Shown: positions 18,134 through 26,742 of the stretch, one piece after another | How positions within the stretch are numbered: position 1 is the stretch's first letter | Layout of the letters: every line of letters starts with the position of its first letter | From: JANQOH01 sp965200095 | Lineage (GTDB): Bacteria; Pseudomonadota; Alphaproteobacteria; UBA7887 | Length of the DNA: 64,000 nucleotides | Assembly (NCBI GenBank): GCA_965200095.1 | Contig: OZ241350.1 | Location: forward strand, 2,728,001 to 2,792,000 | Direction of reading: 5' to 3' | Program-made: the position numbers and the translations under genes | The notes under the pieces: model-generated | What the model was told of the DNA's origin: nothing | Databases searched by the model: none | The model's input: the letters and a program-made list of their open reading frames with translations, nothing else

Positions 18134-18604
18134 TCACGGCGCCGCGTCCGCCGCTCCGGACCCTGCGCCGGCCGCCGGCAATGCGGTGATCAGGACGATG
18201 GCGCAGGCCAGGTCGCGGTCATCGGTGAGCGAGACGTCGATCCGCGCCCGGGCGCCTTCGGGGGTGAGCGCCTCGAGCCGCGCGCGCGCGCCGCCGGTGA
18301 GCGCCAGTGTGGGACGCCCCCCCGGCAGGTTCTCGACGCCGATGTCGCGGAGGTGAACGCCGGCGCGCAACCCGGTGCCGAGCGCCTTGGCGCAAGCTTC
18401 CTTGGCGGCGAAGCGGCGCGCATAGGAGTCGGCGCGGCGCCGGCGACGGTCGCAACGCGCGCGTTCGGCTTCGGTGAAGGCGCGGCGCGTGAAGCGGTCG
18501 CCGAAACGTTCGAGCGCGCGGGCGATGCGCCGGCTGTCGCAGATGTCGTGACCGATGCCGATCACCCACGCCGCGGCGAGCGCGTTGGCGGGGAGCGCGG
18601 TCAC
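18134..18604 (-). CDS. acpS: holo-[acyl-carrier-protein] synthase
   Basis: The enzyme attaches 4'-phosphopantetheine from CoA to acyl carrier protein. The conserved GIGHDICD lies near the N-terminus and RRFAAKEACAKALGTG is the second signature. A GTG at 18604 overlaps the pdxJ stop (GTGA) and gives 156 residues. A GTG at 18565 gives 143 residues starting MIGIGHDICD, closer to the usual AcpS start, so the true start is unsettled. Position after pdxJ is the classical pdxJ-acpS order. Confidence 0.88.
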   Translation of the reverse strand: MTALPANALAAAWVIGIGHDICDSRRIARALERFGDRFTRRAFTEAERARCDRRRRRADSYARRFAAKEACAKALGTGLRAGVHLRDIGVENLPGGRPTLALTGGARARLEALTPEGARARIDVSLTDDRDLACAIVLITALPAAGAGSGAADAAP

Positions 18605-19347
18605 CCGGCGCGCGCCGCGTCGATCAGCGTCCGCATCCGGCGAATACTGTTTTCCAGACCGCCGAAGATCGCCTCGCCGACGAGGAAATGACCGATATTG
18701 AGCTCGGCGACCTCGGGGATCGCGGCGACCGGCCCGACGCTGTCGAAGGTCAGGCCGTGGCCCGCATGGCATTCGAGGCCGCGCCCCGCCGCCTCGCGCG
18801 CGGCGCGTCGCAGACGGTCGAGCGCGCTGTCGCGCTCTTCGCCCCGGGCTTCGCAATACGCCCCCGTATGCAGCTCCACCCGGTCGGCCCCCAGCGCTTC
18901 GGCAACCGCGATTTGCACCCGATCGGGGTCGATGAAAAGCGACACCTTGATCCCCGCCGCTTGCAGACGCGCGATCGCCGCTGCGAGATGGGCGTGTTGC
19001 GCCGCGGCGTCGAGCCCGCCCTCGGTGGTCAGTTCGGCGCGTTTCTCGGGCACGAGGCAGGCCTGGGCGGGCCGGGTGGCGAGGGCGATTTCCATCATTT
19101 CGGGAGTCGCCGCCATTTCGAGGTTGAGCGGCAACGCCACATCGGCCTTGAGGCGGCGGATGTCGTCGTCGGAAATATGGCGCCGGTCCTCGCGCAGATG
19201 CGCGGTGACTCCGTCGGCGCCGGCCTGTGCGGCGACGCGCGCGGCGCGCACCGGGTCCGGGTGACCGCCGCCGCGCGCGTTGCGGATGGTCGCGACGTGG
19301 TCGATGTTCACGCCCAGTCTCACGGTTTCAGTGCTTTTCCGGCTCAT
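18601..19347 (-). CDS. pdxJ: pyridoxine 5'-phosphate synthase
   Basis: The 248-residue TIM-barrel enzyme joins 1-deoxyxylulose 5-phosphate and 3-amino-2-oxopropyl phosphate to form pyridoxine 5'-phosphate. Family signatures are RLGVNIDHVATIRNARGG near the N-terminus, DGVTAHLREDRRHI, VELHTGAYCEA and LNIGHFLVGEAIF near the end. The ATG at 19347 overlaps the DUF2062 gene's stop (ATGA); a longer frame upstream lies inside DUF2062. pdxY at 55365 is the salvage counterpart. Confidence 0.95.
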   Translation of the reverse strand: MSRKSTETVRLGVNIDHVATIRNARGGGHPDPVRAARVAAQAGADGVTAHLREDRRHISDDDIRRLKADVALPLNLEMAATPEMMEIALATRPAQACLVPEKRAELTTEGGLDAAAQHAHLAAAIARLQAAGIKVSLFIDPDRVQIAVAEALGADRVELHTGAYCEARGEERDSALDRLRRAAREAAGRGLECHAGHGLTFDSVGPVAAIPEVAELNIGHFLVGEAIFGGLENSIRRMRTLIDAARAG

Positions 19348-19913
19348 GACTCCGCCGCCTCCGGCGGCGCGGCGCCGCGGCGCCCCCGGCGCCGCGCGAT
19401 CCGCAGTTTGCGGAGCTGCTGATAGCGCGCGACCGCGCGCCGGACAAGCCAGAACGAGATCGCCCACGCCGCCGCCGCCATCGGCAGCCCGCCGACCATC
19501 ATCGGCAGGAACAGCGAAACCGGGTCGTCGAAGATCGACGACATGGTGAGCGCGGCGGGAGGGGCGTCGGGCGCCGCGCCGCCGCCGAGCATCCACGCGC
19601 CGGCGCGGTAGGAGGCGAACCAGATGAAGGGAAAGGTCCACGGGTTGCCGATCGCCGTGCCGATCGCCGACGCGAGAACGTTGCCGCCGATGGCCCACGA
19701 GAGCACCGCGGCGAGAACGAAGTGGAAGCCGATGAGCGGGGTGAACGAGACGGCGACGCCGCAGGCGAGGCCGGCGGCGATGCTGTGCGGCGAGCCCGGA
19801 AGGCGCCGGACGCGGTGGCCGACATAGGTCCCGACGCGGCGCCACCCGGCGCGCGGCCAGAGAAGGTCGCGCAGCCGGCCCCCCAGCGGCCGCCGACGCC
19901 GGCGCGCGAACAC
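19344..19913 (-). CDS. DUF2062 membrane protein
   Basis: The 189-residue protein has the DUF2062 signature FTPLIGFHFVLAAVLSW and NPWTFPFIWFASYRAG, with three or four hydrophobic segments between about residues 45 and 170 and Arg-rich ends. It is probably an inner-membrane protein of unknown function. It sits 13 bases after the spoT/rel gene and overlaps pdxJ by four bases. Confidence 0.85.
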   Translation of the reverse strand: MFARRRRRPLGGRLRDLLWPRAGWRRVGTYVGHRVRRLPGSPHSIAAGLACGVAVSFTPLIGFHFVLAAVLSWAIGGNVLASAIGTAIGNPWTFPFIWFASYRAGAWMLGGGAAPDAPPAALTMSSIFDDPVSLFLPMMVGGLPMAAAAWAISFWLVRRAVARYQQLRKLRIARRRGRRGAAPPEAAES

Positions 19914-19926
19914 CGCCGAAACCCGC

Positions 19927-22068
19927 TCAGCCGCGCTCGCGCTCGACCTGGAAGAAGGCCGGGTTCGCGCGCAACGCAGTCACGATGCCGGTCAGCTGGC
20001 GCACGTTGGCGACCTCGATATCGACGACGAACTCGAAGAAATCGGGCGAACGGTGCGTATTCTGCAAGTTGATGATATTGCCGTCGGCGCGCGCGATCAC
20101 CTCGGTGAGGGCGTTGAGGCTGCCGGGGCGATTGCTCATCAGCGCCGCGATGCGCCCGACCTGCACCCGGGGCGCGGCGGCGTCGGTGTCCCACGACAGG
20201 TCAAGCCAGCGTTCGGGCGTGTCGGAGAAACTTTCGAGCACCTGACAATCGATGGTGTGCACCGTGACGCCGCGCCCCTCGGCCATGATGCCGACGATGC
20301 GGTCGCCGGACAAGGGGTGGCAACATTCCGCCAGGTGCATGGCCACGCCCGGCGTCAACCCCTTGATGGGCACCGGCGCGCCCTCGCCGGAGGGCCGGCG
20401 CCGCCGCCGCGCCTCCACCCCCTCCTCCAGCTCGGGGTGGACCGCGGTCAGCACGGCGTCCGCCCGCAATTGGCTGCGGCCCACGGCGGCAAGGGCTTCC
20501 GACGGTTTCTCGAAGCCGACGCGGTCGAGCGCCGCCGCGAGGATGTCGTCGTCGAACGGGCGGTCATGGTCGGCGAACTCCTTTTTCAGGATCGACCGGC
20601 CGAGATTGACATGTTCGTTCTCGGCTTGCTGGCGGACGAAACGGCGGATGCGCGCGCGCGCCTTGCCGGTGACGACGAAAGACTCCCAATTGGGGTTCGG
20701 GGCGGGCGCGCTGGAGCGCAGGATCTCCACCTGATCGCCGTTGCGCAACAGGGTGCGCAGCGGGGCGAGGCGACCGTTCACCTTGGCGCCGACGCAAGTG
20801 TCGCCGACATCGGAATGCACCGCATAGGCGAGGTCCACCGGTGTCGCGCCGGCGGGGAGCGGCACGATCTTGCCCCGCGGCGTGAAACAGAACACCTGGT
20901 CGGCGTACATTTCGAGTTTGGTGTGTTCGAGAAGCTCTTCGGGGTTGCTTACGTGCTCCACGATGTCCTTGAGCTCGCGAAGCCAGCGATAGTGTCGCCC
21001 GTCGCGCGGCGGCGCCTCGCCGCCCTGCTTGTAGAACCAGTGCGCGGCGACCCCGAACTCCGCCACGTCGTGCATTTCGCGGGTGCGGATCTGCACCTCG
21101 ACGCGGCGCTGCCGGGGGCCGATCACGGCCGTGTGCAGCGACCGGTAATCGTTCGGTTTGGGAGTCGAGATATAGTCCTTGAAGCGCCCCGGTATCATCG
21201 GATAGGCGCCGTGCACCGCGCCCAGCGCGCGGTAACATTCGCCGACATCGGCAACCAGAACGCGGAAGGCCGTGACATCGGCGATCTGCTCGAACGGCAC
21301 ATGTTTCTTCTCCATCTTGCGCCAGATGGAGTAGGGCTGCTTGGCGCGCCCTTCGACCCCTGCGTCGATTCCGGCCCGGGTCAGCGTGCGCTGCAACTCG
21401 CCGGCGATGACGGGGATCAGATCGCCCTCGGTGTCGTGCAGAAAGCGCAGCCGCCTGCGGAGCGAATCGCGCCCTTCGGGGTTGATCTCGGCGAAGGCGA
21501 GGTCCTGAAGTTCGTCCTTCAGCCGCTGCATCCCTATGCGTTCGGCGAGCGGCGCGTAGATCTCCATCGTTTCGACGGCGATGCGCCGCCGCGAGGGCGG
21601 TTCGAGGAAGCCCAGGGTGCGCATGTTGTGCAGCCGGTCGGCGAGTTTGACCAGAAGGACGCGGATGTCTTCCGACATCGCGATGAGGAATTTCTGGAAA
21701 TTCTCCGCCTGGCGACGGTCGCGGGACTCGAGTTTGATCTTGCCGAGTTTCGTAACCCCGTCGACAAGGCGCCCGACCTCGGCGCCGAACAGGGAGTCTA
21801 TCTCGTCCGGGGTCGCGACCCCGTCCTCGACCGTGTCGTGCAGCAGACCGGTGACGACCGACGCCTGATCGAGCCCCAGATCGGCGAGAATTCCGGCGAC
21901 TTCGATGGGATGGGACGCATAGGCGTCGCCCGAGGCGCGCCGCTGTCCGCGGTGGCGGGCGACGGCGAATTCCCAGGCGCAGCGCACCGCTTCCCGGTCG
22001 GCTCCCGGGGCGGCCGCGAAGACGCGCTCCGCAAACGCCGGGAATTGCGGCGCCGGCGCGGCCGTCAT
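19927..22068 (-). CDS. spoT: bifunctional (p)ppGpp synthetase/hydrolase (Rel/SpoT)
   Basis: The 713-residue enzyme makes and degrades the stringent-response alarmone. The hydrolase HD domain has the intact metal motif H77-D78 in LLHDTVEDG and HNMRTL. The synthetase domain has GRFKDYISTPKPNDYRSLHT and EVQIRT. A TGS domain follows (about 375-440; FTPRGKIVPLPAGATPVDLAYA), and a C-terminal ACT domain ends the protein (RPGSLNALTEVIARADGNI). Both halves look active, as expected for the single Rel of alphaproteobacteria. It follows rpoZ. Confidence 0.95.
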   Translation of the reverse strand: MTAAPAPQFPAFAERVFAAAPGADREAVRCAWEFAVARHRGQRRASGDAYASHPIEVAGILADLGLDQASVVTGLLHDTVEDGVATPDEIDSLFGAEVGRLVDGVTKLGKIKLESRDRRQAENFQKFLIAMSEDIRVLLVKLADRLHNMRTLGFLEPPSRRRIAVETMEIYAPLAERIGMQRLKDELQDLAFAEINPEGRDSLRRRLRFLHDTEGDLIPVIAGELQRTLTRAGIDAGVEGRAKQPYSIWRKMEKKHVPFEQIADVTAFRVLVADVGECYRALGAVHGAYPMIPGRFKDYISTPKPNDYRSLHTAVIGPRQRRVEVQIRTREMHDVAEFGVAAHWFYKQGGEAPPRDGRHYRWLRELKDIVEHVSNPEELLEHTKLEMYADQVFCFTPRGKIVPLPAGATPVDLAYAVHSDVGDTCVGAKVNGRLAPLRTLLRNGDQVEILRSSAPAPNPNWESFVVTGKARARIRRFVRQQAENEHVNLGRSILKKEFADHDRPFDDDILAAALDRVGFEKPSEALAAVGRSQLRADAVLTAVHPELEEGVEARRRRRPSGEGAPVPIKGLTPGVAMHLAECCHPLSGDRIVGIMAEGRGVTVHTIDCQVLESFSDTPERWLDLSWDTDAAAPRVQVGRIAALMSNRPGSLNALTEVIARADGNIINLQNTHRSPDFFEFVVDIEVANVRQLTGIVTALRANPAFFQVERERG

Positions 22069-22112
22069 TCTGCGTCCGGCATCGCGCCCCCGCGCGGTCG
22101 CGGGCGCGTCGT

Positions 22113-22613
22113 TCAGCCTCCGGCGTCGCCGTCCCCGGGCGTCGCCGGCGCATCGGCGGCGGGTTTCGCGCCGATCGCGGCGGCCGCCGTGTCGAAGTCG
22201 ATGACGTTCGAGCCTCGCTCCGGCGCGGGAGCGTCGCCCTCCGCAGCGGGCGATTCCGCAGCCGCAGCGTCCGGGGCGCTTTCGCCCCCCGTCGCCGCGG
22301 AGCCCGGCGAGTCGGCGCCGTCGCCCTCTTCCCCCGTGTCCTCGGCGGCGGGCAAACTCAACGGCGTATCGTCGGGTTCGTCGATCTCGACATGTCTTTG
22401 CAGCCCGCGCACCAGCGACTCGGCGAGCGCGTCGCGCGTCGCCGTCCCGCCGGCGATTTCACGCAGGGCGATGACCGGCCTCTTGTCGTCGTCCTCATCC
22501 ACGGTCGGTTCGACGCCTGCCGAAATATCGCGGGCCCTTTGCGACGCGAGCATGACGAGCTCGAACCGGTTGGGAATTTTGGTCACGCAGTCTTCCACGG
22601 TCACACGCGCCAT
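22113..22613 (-). CDS. rpoZ: RNA polymerase omega subunit with a long acidic tail
   Basis: The N-terminal 80 residues are a standard omega subunit (ARVTVEDCVTKIPNRFELV, then KRPVIALREIAGGT), which supports beta' folding and, in relatives, ppGpp binding. The product is 166 residues, longer than most omegas. The extra part (about 85-166) is a low-complexity Ala/Asp/Glu/Pro tail, probably disordered. It precedes the spoT/rel gene, a conserved pairing. Confidence 0.92.
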   Translation of the reverse strand: MARVTVEDCVTKIPNRFELVMLASQRARDISAGVEPTVDEDDDKRPVIALREIAGGTATRDALAESLVRGLQRHVEIDEPDDTPLSLPAAEDTGEEGDGADSPGSAATGGESAPDAAAAESPAAEGDAPAPERGSNVIDFDTAAAAIGAKPAADAPATPGDGDAGG

Positions 22614-22719
22614 CGCCGCCGTTCCTCGAATCGGTTGGAAATCATCGCGACACTAGCGCCGCCGCGGCAGGAAAACAACGGCGTATCGCCGCCTCTGCGG
22701 CGGCGGCGTTGTCGCTCGC

Positions 22720-24204
22720 TCACGGTTCGCCGGCGTCCGCGTTCCGTTTCGCGATGGCGTCGGCGCGCGCCGTCAGGGCGTCGGCCTCCGCGGCGCGGCC
22801 GAGACGGCGCAGCACCGCGGCGTAGGCGGCGAGCGTTTCGCCGACGCGCGGGTCGTCCGCGCCGAACGCCGCCTCGCGCGCCGCCAGCGCCCCGGCGTAA
22901 AGCGCCGCGGCGTCCTCGAGGCGGCCCTGAGCGGCGCGTATCGCCGCGAGCCCGGCGCGCGCCTCCGTCACCGCCGCGTGCGCTTCGCCGAGCGCCGCCT
23001 CGAACACCGCCAGCGCGCGCGCCTGAAGCGCCGCCGCTTCGTCCCACGCGCCGCGTTGCGCATGGACCCCGGCGAGGCGCGACAAGGTCCGCGCCGTTGC
23101 CGGATGCGCGGGGCCCAGCGCGCGGACGCGGATGCGCAGGGCGCGCTCCAGCGGCGCCTCGGCGCCGTCGGGCCGCCCGTCCTCCAGATAAAACGCTCCC
23201 AGCATATCCAGCGCCGCCGCCAGGGCGGGCGACTCCGCGCCCGACGCTTCGAGGCGCCCGATGGCCTCGCCCACGAGCGCCGCGCCCGCTTCCGCGTCGC
23301 CGTTGCGCCACGTCGCCGCGCCAAGCTCGAGCAGTGCGGCCGCGGTCTCGGCGCTGTCGGCGCCGAACGCCGCGCGCTTGATGTCGAGGGCGCGCCGGAA
23401 ATGGGATTCCGCGCGCGCCCAGTCGCCCTTTTCCGCATAGAGCCGCGCGAGATTGTCGAAACCGCGCGCCGTCGCCTCGTGTTCGGGGCCGAAACTCGAC
23501 TGGACGATCATGAGCGCCCGCGCATAGCGCGACTCGGCCTCGTCGTATTCGCCGGCCCGCGCATGGAGCGCCCCCAGCGCTTCCAGACTGTCGGCCACGA
23601 ACGGATGCCGGGGGCCGAACCGCTCTTGCAACGTCTCGAACACCGCATAGGCGTGGGGCTTCGCCTCTTCGAACCGGCCCAGCCCGGTATGGAGCCGGCG
23701 CAGCTCGTCATGAACCCGCGCCGCCTCGAGCGGCTCGCCGCCCGGGGCCTCGCGGATGGCGAGCGCGCGCCGCAACCGCGCTTCCGCTTCCGCGGCGCGC
23801 CCGCTTTCGCGGTCAAGGCGGCCGAGCGCGAGGAGACTGTCCGCCACCGGCGCCGCGACGGGGCCGAAAAGCCCCTCGCGAACCGCGAGAGCGCGCGCAT
23901 GGAGCGCCGCGGCCTCGTCGCTGCGGCCCGCCGCCCGCTGCGTCGCCGCCAGGTTGAACCACGCCGTCGCGGTCTGTTCGTGGTTGTCGCCGAGCGCCGC
24001 TTCGTTGGCCGCCGCTGCTTCCTCCGCCGCAGCCTGCGCCGCCGCGGCGTCGCCGGCGCGCAGAAGCTCCAGCGTCGCGCGGTTGCGGGCTTCGGCGAGG
24101 CGTTCCTGCACCGACTCCCCGCCGTCCTGCGCTCCCGCCGCGGGCGCGAGCGCCGCAAGGCCTATCGCGAGGCCGGCCGCGAACAACCGTGACATCGCCC
24201 GCAT
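22720..24204 (-). CDS. secreted tetratricopeptide-repeat protein
   Basis: The 494-residue product has a signal peptide (about residues 1-26, RLFAAGLAIGLAALAPAAGA). About ten 42-residue TPR units of the kinesin-light-chain type follow, each with a pattern like A..HFRRALDIKRAAFGADS. Such solenoids are protein-binding scaffolds and have no enzymatic role. The whole chain is repeat, with no other domain. Expected location is the periplasm. The partner and function are unknown. It stands alone 107 bases beyond the start of rpoZ. Confidence 0.8.
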   Translation of the reverse strand: MRAMSRLFAAGLAIGLAALAPAAGAQDGGESVQERLAEARNRATLELLRAGDAAAAQAAAEEAAAANEAALGDNHEQTATAWFNLAATQRAAGRSDEAAALHARALAVREGLFGPVAAPVADSLLALGRLDRESGRAAEAEARLRRALAIREAPGGEPLEAARVHDELRRLHTGLGRFEEAKPHAYAVFETLQERFGPRHPFVADSLEALGALHARAGEYDEAESRYARALMIVQSSFGPEHEATARGFDNLARLYAEKGDWARAESHFRRALDIKRAAFGADSAETAAALLELGAATWRNGDAEAGAALVGEAIGRLEASGAESPALAAALDMLGAFYLEDGRPDGAEAPLERALRIRVRALGPAHPATARTLSRLAGVHAQRGAWDEAAALQARALAVFEAALGEAHAAVTEARAGLAAIRAAQGRLEDAAALYAGALAAREAAFGADDPRVGETLAAYAAVLRRLGRAAEADALTARADAIAKRNADAGEP

Positions 24205-24374
24205 CGGCGCCTCCCCTGGTCCCGCTTGCCGTCATCCGTCGCCGCGCTGTCGCGCCAGCATAGGGCGTCGCGCCGGCCCGGTCGCCCCGGGGACGTGTCC
24301 ATCGCCATAATGAGAACCGCCGGCACAAGACAGTTGGGCTTGACGGAGTCGCCGCGCCGGGTTATCGCTGCGGC

Positions 24375-24758
24375 ATGGCCGTCACCGACGCAGACTCCGA
24401 ATTCGATACGCTTGCCTACGCGCGAACGCTCAAGGAGGCTGGCGTTGAGGAAAAGCAGGCGGAAGCTCACGCGGAAGCCGCCCGCACTATCCGCGCCGGC
24501 CTGGCCACGAAGGCCGACCTCGATGCGAGTCTCGGCCTCCTTGAAACGCGCCTCAATGCGCGCATTGATGCGCGCACTTCCGATCTCGAAACGCGCCTCA
24601 ACGCGCGTATCTCCGGTGTGGAAATGCGTATTTCCGGTCTCGAAACGCGGATGCTCAGGGTCGCCATCGCCATCGTGCTGGCGCAAACGGCGTTGACCGC
24701 CGCCTTGACCGCGGGCTTGACCTTCGGACTGCTCAGGATGTTCGGCGGCGCGCCGTAG
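24375..24758 (+). CDS. small coiled-coil protein with C-terminal membrane anchor (DUF1640-like)
   Basis: The 127-residue product has an N-terminal FDTLAYARTLKEAGVEEKQA motif and an ATKADLD segment. A heptad coiled coil with near-repeats of LETRLNARI (about residues 57-95) follows, and one C-terminal membrane helix ends it (about 97-122). This layout is that of the DUF1640/CCDC90-like family. A paralogue with the same opening lies at 63395-63649. The gene is flanked by repeat-type sequences, ATCGCCATAATGAGAACCGC at about 24300 and GTAACGAGAATCGCC at about 24778. Function unknown. Confidence 0.75.
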   Translation: MAVTDADSEFDTLAYARTLKEAGVEEKQAEAHAEAARTIRAGLATKADLDASLGLLETRLNARIDARTSDLETRLNARISGVEMRISGLETRMLRVAIAIVLAQTALTAALTAGLTFGLLRMFGGAP

Positions 24759-24879
24759 ACGGCGCGCGTCGGTCGCCGTAACGAGAATCGCCGGGCCGCA
24801 TCGCGGGCTGTTCGCACTCCGCGCCGATCCGTGGTAAGAGAGGCGCGGCTGGCGGAGCACGCGAGGAGGAGGCCGCACG

Positions 24880-26712
24880 ATGGCACGCCCCGGATACGCT
24901 TTGCGGCGGGTGGGCGCCGCGGTTCTGGCCGTATCGGTCGCGGCGCTGGCGCCGGGCGCCCTGTCGGCGCCGGATCCGTGGCGGGGAGACCTCACGCCCA
25001 TCGGCGCGGAGGACTGGACCCGGGACCGCGCCGCCCATCTCCTCGAACGCGCGGGTTTCGGCGGGACTCCGGAAGAGATCGAGCGTTTCGCGGCGATGAC
25101 GCCGCGCGAGGCCGTGCGCCGTCTCGTGAACTACGAATCGGTGGACAACGGCCATCTGCCGGCCTTCGACCATTCCGGCGTCCACGACCCCGGGCTCGTC
25201 GACTTCCCGCCGAGCCGCCCGGCGACCACGCGGCTGGCGAGGGAGACCGGCGAGGCGCTGGGGGTGCGCGTCAAGCCCGAGGGCAACCGCCCCCTTCAGC
25301 CGGTGGTGAACAAGTTCTTCTACTGGCTCCGCGCCTCCATGCTGGAGACGCGCCGCATCGCCTATTGGTGGGGCGGACGCATGCTCAACACGCGCCGCCC
25401 GCTCGAAGAGAAGATGACGCTGTTCTGGCACGGGCATTTCGCGACCATCGAGAGCAAGGTGCGCGACTACCGCAAGATGCTCCTCCAGAACGAAACCCTG
25501 CGCGCGCACGCCACCGGGAATTTCGGCGACCTCGTGGTCGCCGTCGCGCAGGACCCGGCGATGCTCTACTTCCTCGACGCCGGGGTGAACGTGAAGGGCG
25601 CGCCGAACGAGAACTTCGCCCGCGAGATCATGGAACTGTTCACCATGGGCGTCGGCAACTATTCGGAGCGCGACATCCGCGAGGCGGCGCGCGCGTTCAC
25701 CGGGTGGAACGCCGACGACCTGACCTTCGTCGTCCATGCCGACCGGCACGACGAGGGCGAGAAGACGGTGCTCGGCGAAACGGGGAATTTCAACGGCGCG
25801 GAGGTCGTCGATATCATCCTGCGCCAGCCGGTCACGGCCCGCTACGTGACCGAAAAACTTTACCGCTATTTCGTGCGCGAGGATGTGCGCGACGCGCCGC
25901 TGGACGCTCTCGCCGCCGTGCTGCGCGGCGCCAACTACGAACTCAAGCCGCTGCTCCGCACGGTCTTCCTGTCGCGGGATTTCTACAGCCGGGCGTCTGT
26001 GGGCACGCACATCAAGAGCCCGGTGCAGCTGGCGATCTCGACCTACCGCAAGCTCGGACTGACCGAAATGCCGGGGATACCGGACTTCAACGAGGCGACG
26101 ACGGCGCTGGGGCAGACGCTCTTCTGGCCGCCGACGGTCGCCGGCTGGGCGCGCGGGCGGGCGTGGATCACCCCCGGCCTGCTGCTCGAGCGCGGCAATT
26201 TCGCGCGCGACCTGCTGTTCACCGACATCGACTTCCATGCGCATGACCGCTTCGCGCCCGACCCGACGATCCGCGACGTGCATATGCGCGTGAAGGAGGG
26301 CGCCGACATCACCTCCGCCACCCTGCCGGTCCATGACGGCGCCGGCGGCATGATGGCCGAGTCCAATATGATGGCCGACCGCGACGAAGACTTCAACACG
26401 CGCTTCGGCAGCTATCGCGGCTGGCAAATGGCGATCCAGCGGGTCAAGGCCATCCCGCGTATCGCCGCGCAGGTCGATCTCGCGGCGATGGCGCGCGCCG
26501 AAGGGCTGGAGACCGCAGCCGAGGCGGTGGACTACTTCCTCGCGCGGTTCATGAGCGCGCCGGTCGGCGCCGCCGAACGCGCGATGCTGGTGGATTTCCT
26601 CATCGCCGAGCTCGGAACGTCCGACCTCGCCGCGGCGGAGTCCTACCTCGAAGAGCCGCTGCGGATGCTCCTGCACCTGGTGATGAGTCAGCCCGAATAT
26701 CAGCTCGGTTGA
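24880..26712 (+). CDS. exported DUF1800 protein
   Basis: The 610-residue product has a signal peptide (about residues 1-30). The DUF1800 domain follows: AAHLLERAGFGGTPEEIERF, then EEKMTLFWHGHFAT, NENFAREIMELFTMGVG and ARAFTGW. The family is widespread, is nearly always paired with DUF1501, and its biochemical role is unknown. The DUF1501 gene begins 30 bases downstream, so the two form one operon. Confidence 0.88.
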   Translation: MARPGYALRRVGAAVLAVSVAALAPGALSAPDPWRGDLTPIGAEDWTRDRAAHLLERAGFGGTPEEIERFAAMTPREAVRRLVNYESVDNGHLPAFDHSGVHDPGLVDFPPSRPATTRLARETGEALGVRVKPEGNRPLQPVVNKFFYWLRASMLETRRIAYWWGGRMLNTRRPLEEKMTLFWHGHFATIESKVRDYRKMLLQNETLRAHATGNFGDLVVAVAQDPAMLYFLDAGVNVKGAPNENFAREIMELFTMGVGNYSERDIREAARAFTGWNADDLTFVVHADRHDEGEKTVLGETGNFNGAEVVDIILRQPVTARYVTEKLYRYFVREDVRDAPLDALAAVLRGANYELKPLLRTVFLSRDFYSRASVGTHIKSPVQLAISTYRKLGLTEMPGIPDFNEATTALGQTLFWPPTVAGWARGRAWITPGLLLERGNFARDLLFTDIDFHAHDRFAPDPTIRDVHMRVKEGADITSATLPVHDGAGGMMAESNMMADRDEDFNTRFGSYRGWQMAIQRVKAIPRIAAQVDLAAMARAEGLETAAEAVDYFLARFMSAPVGAAERAMLVDFLIAELGTSDLAAAESYLEEPLRMLLHLVMSQPEYQLG

Positions 26713-26742
26713 ACAAGGATCGGATCGAGAAAGGCAACCGCC

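Noticed and set aside
20053..22656. Plus-strand 867-codon frame opposite spoT/rpoZ
   Set aside because: Although long, it is a shadow of well-conserved genes and shows no family motif.
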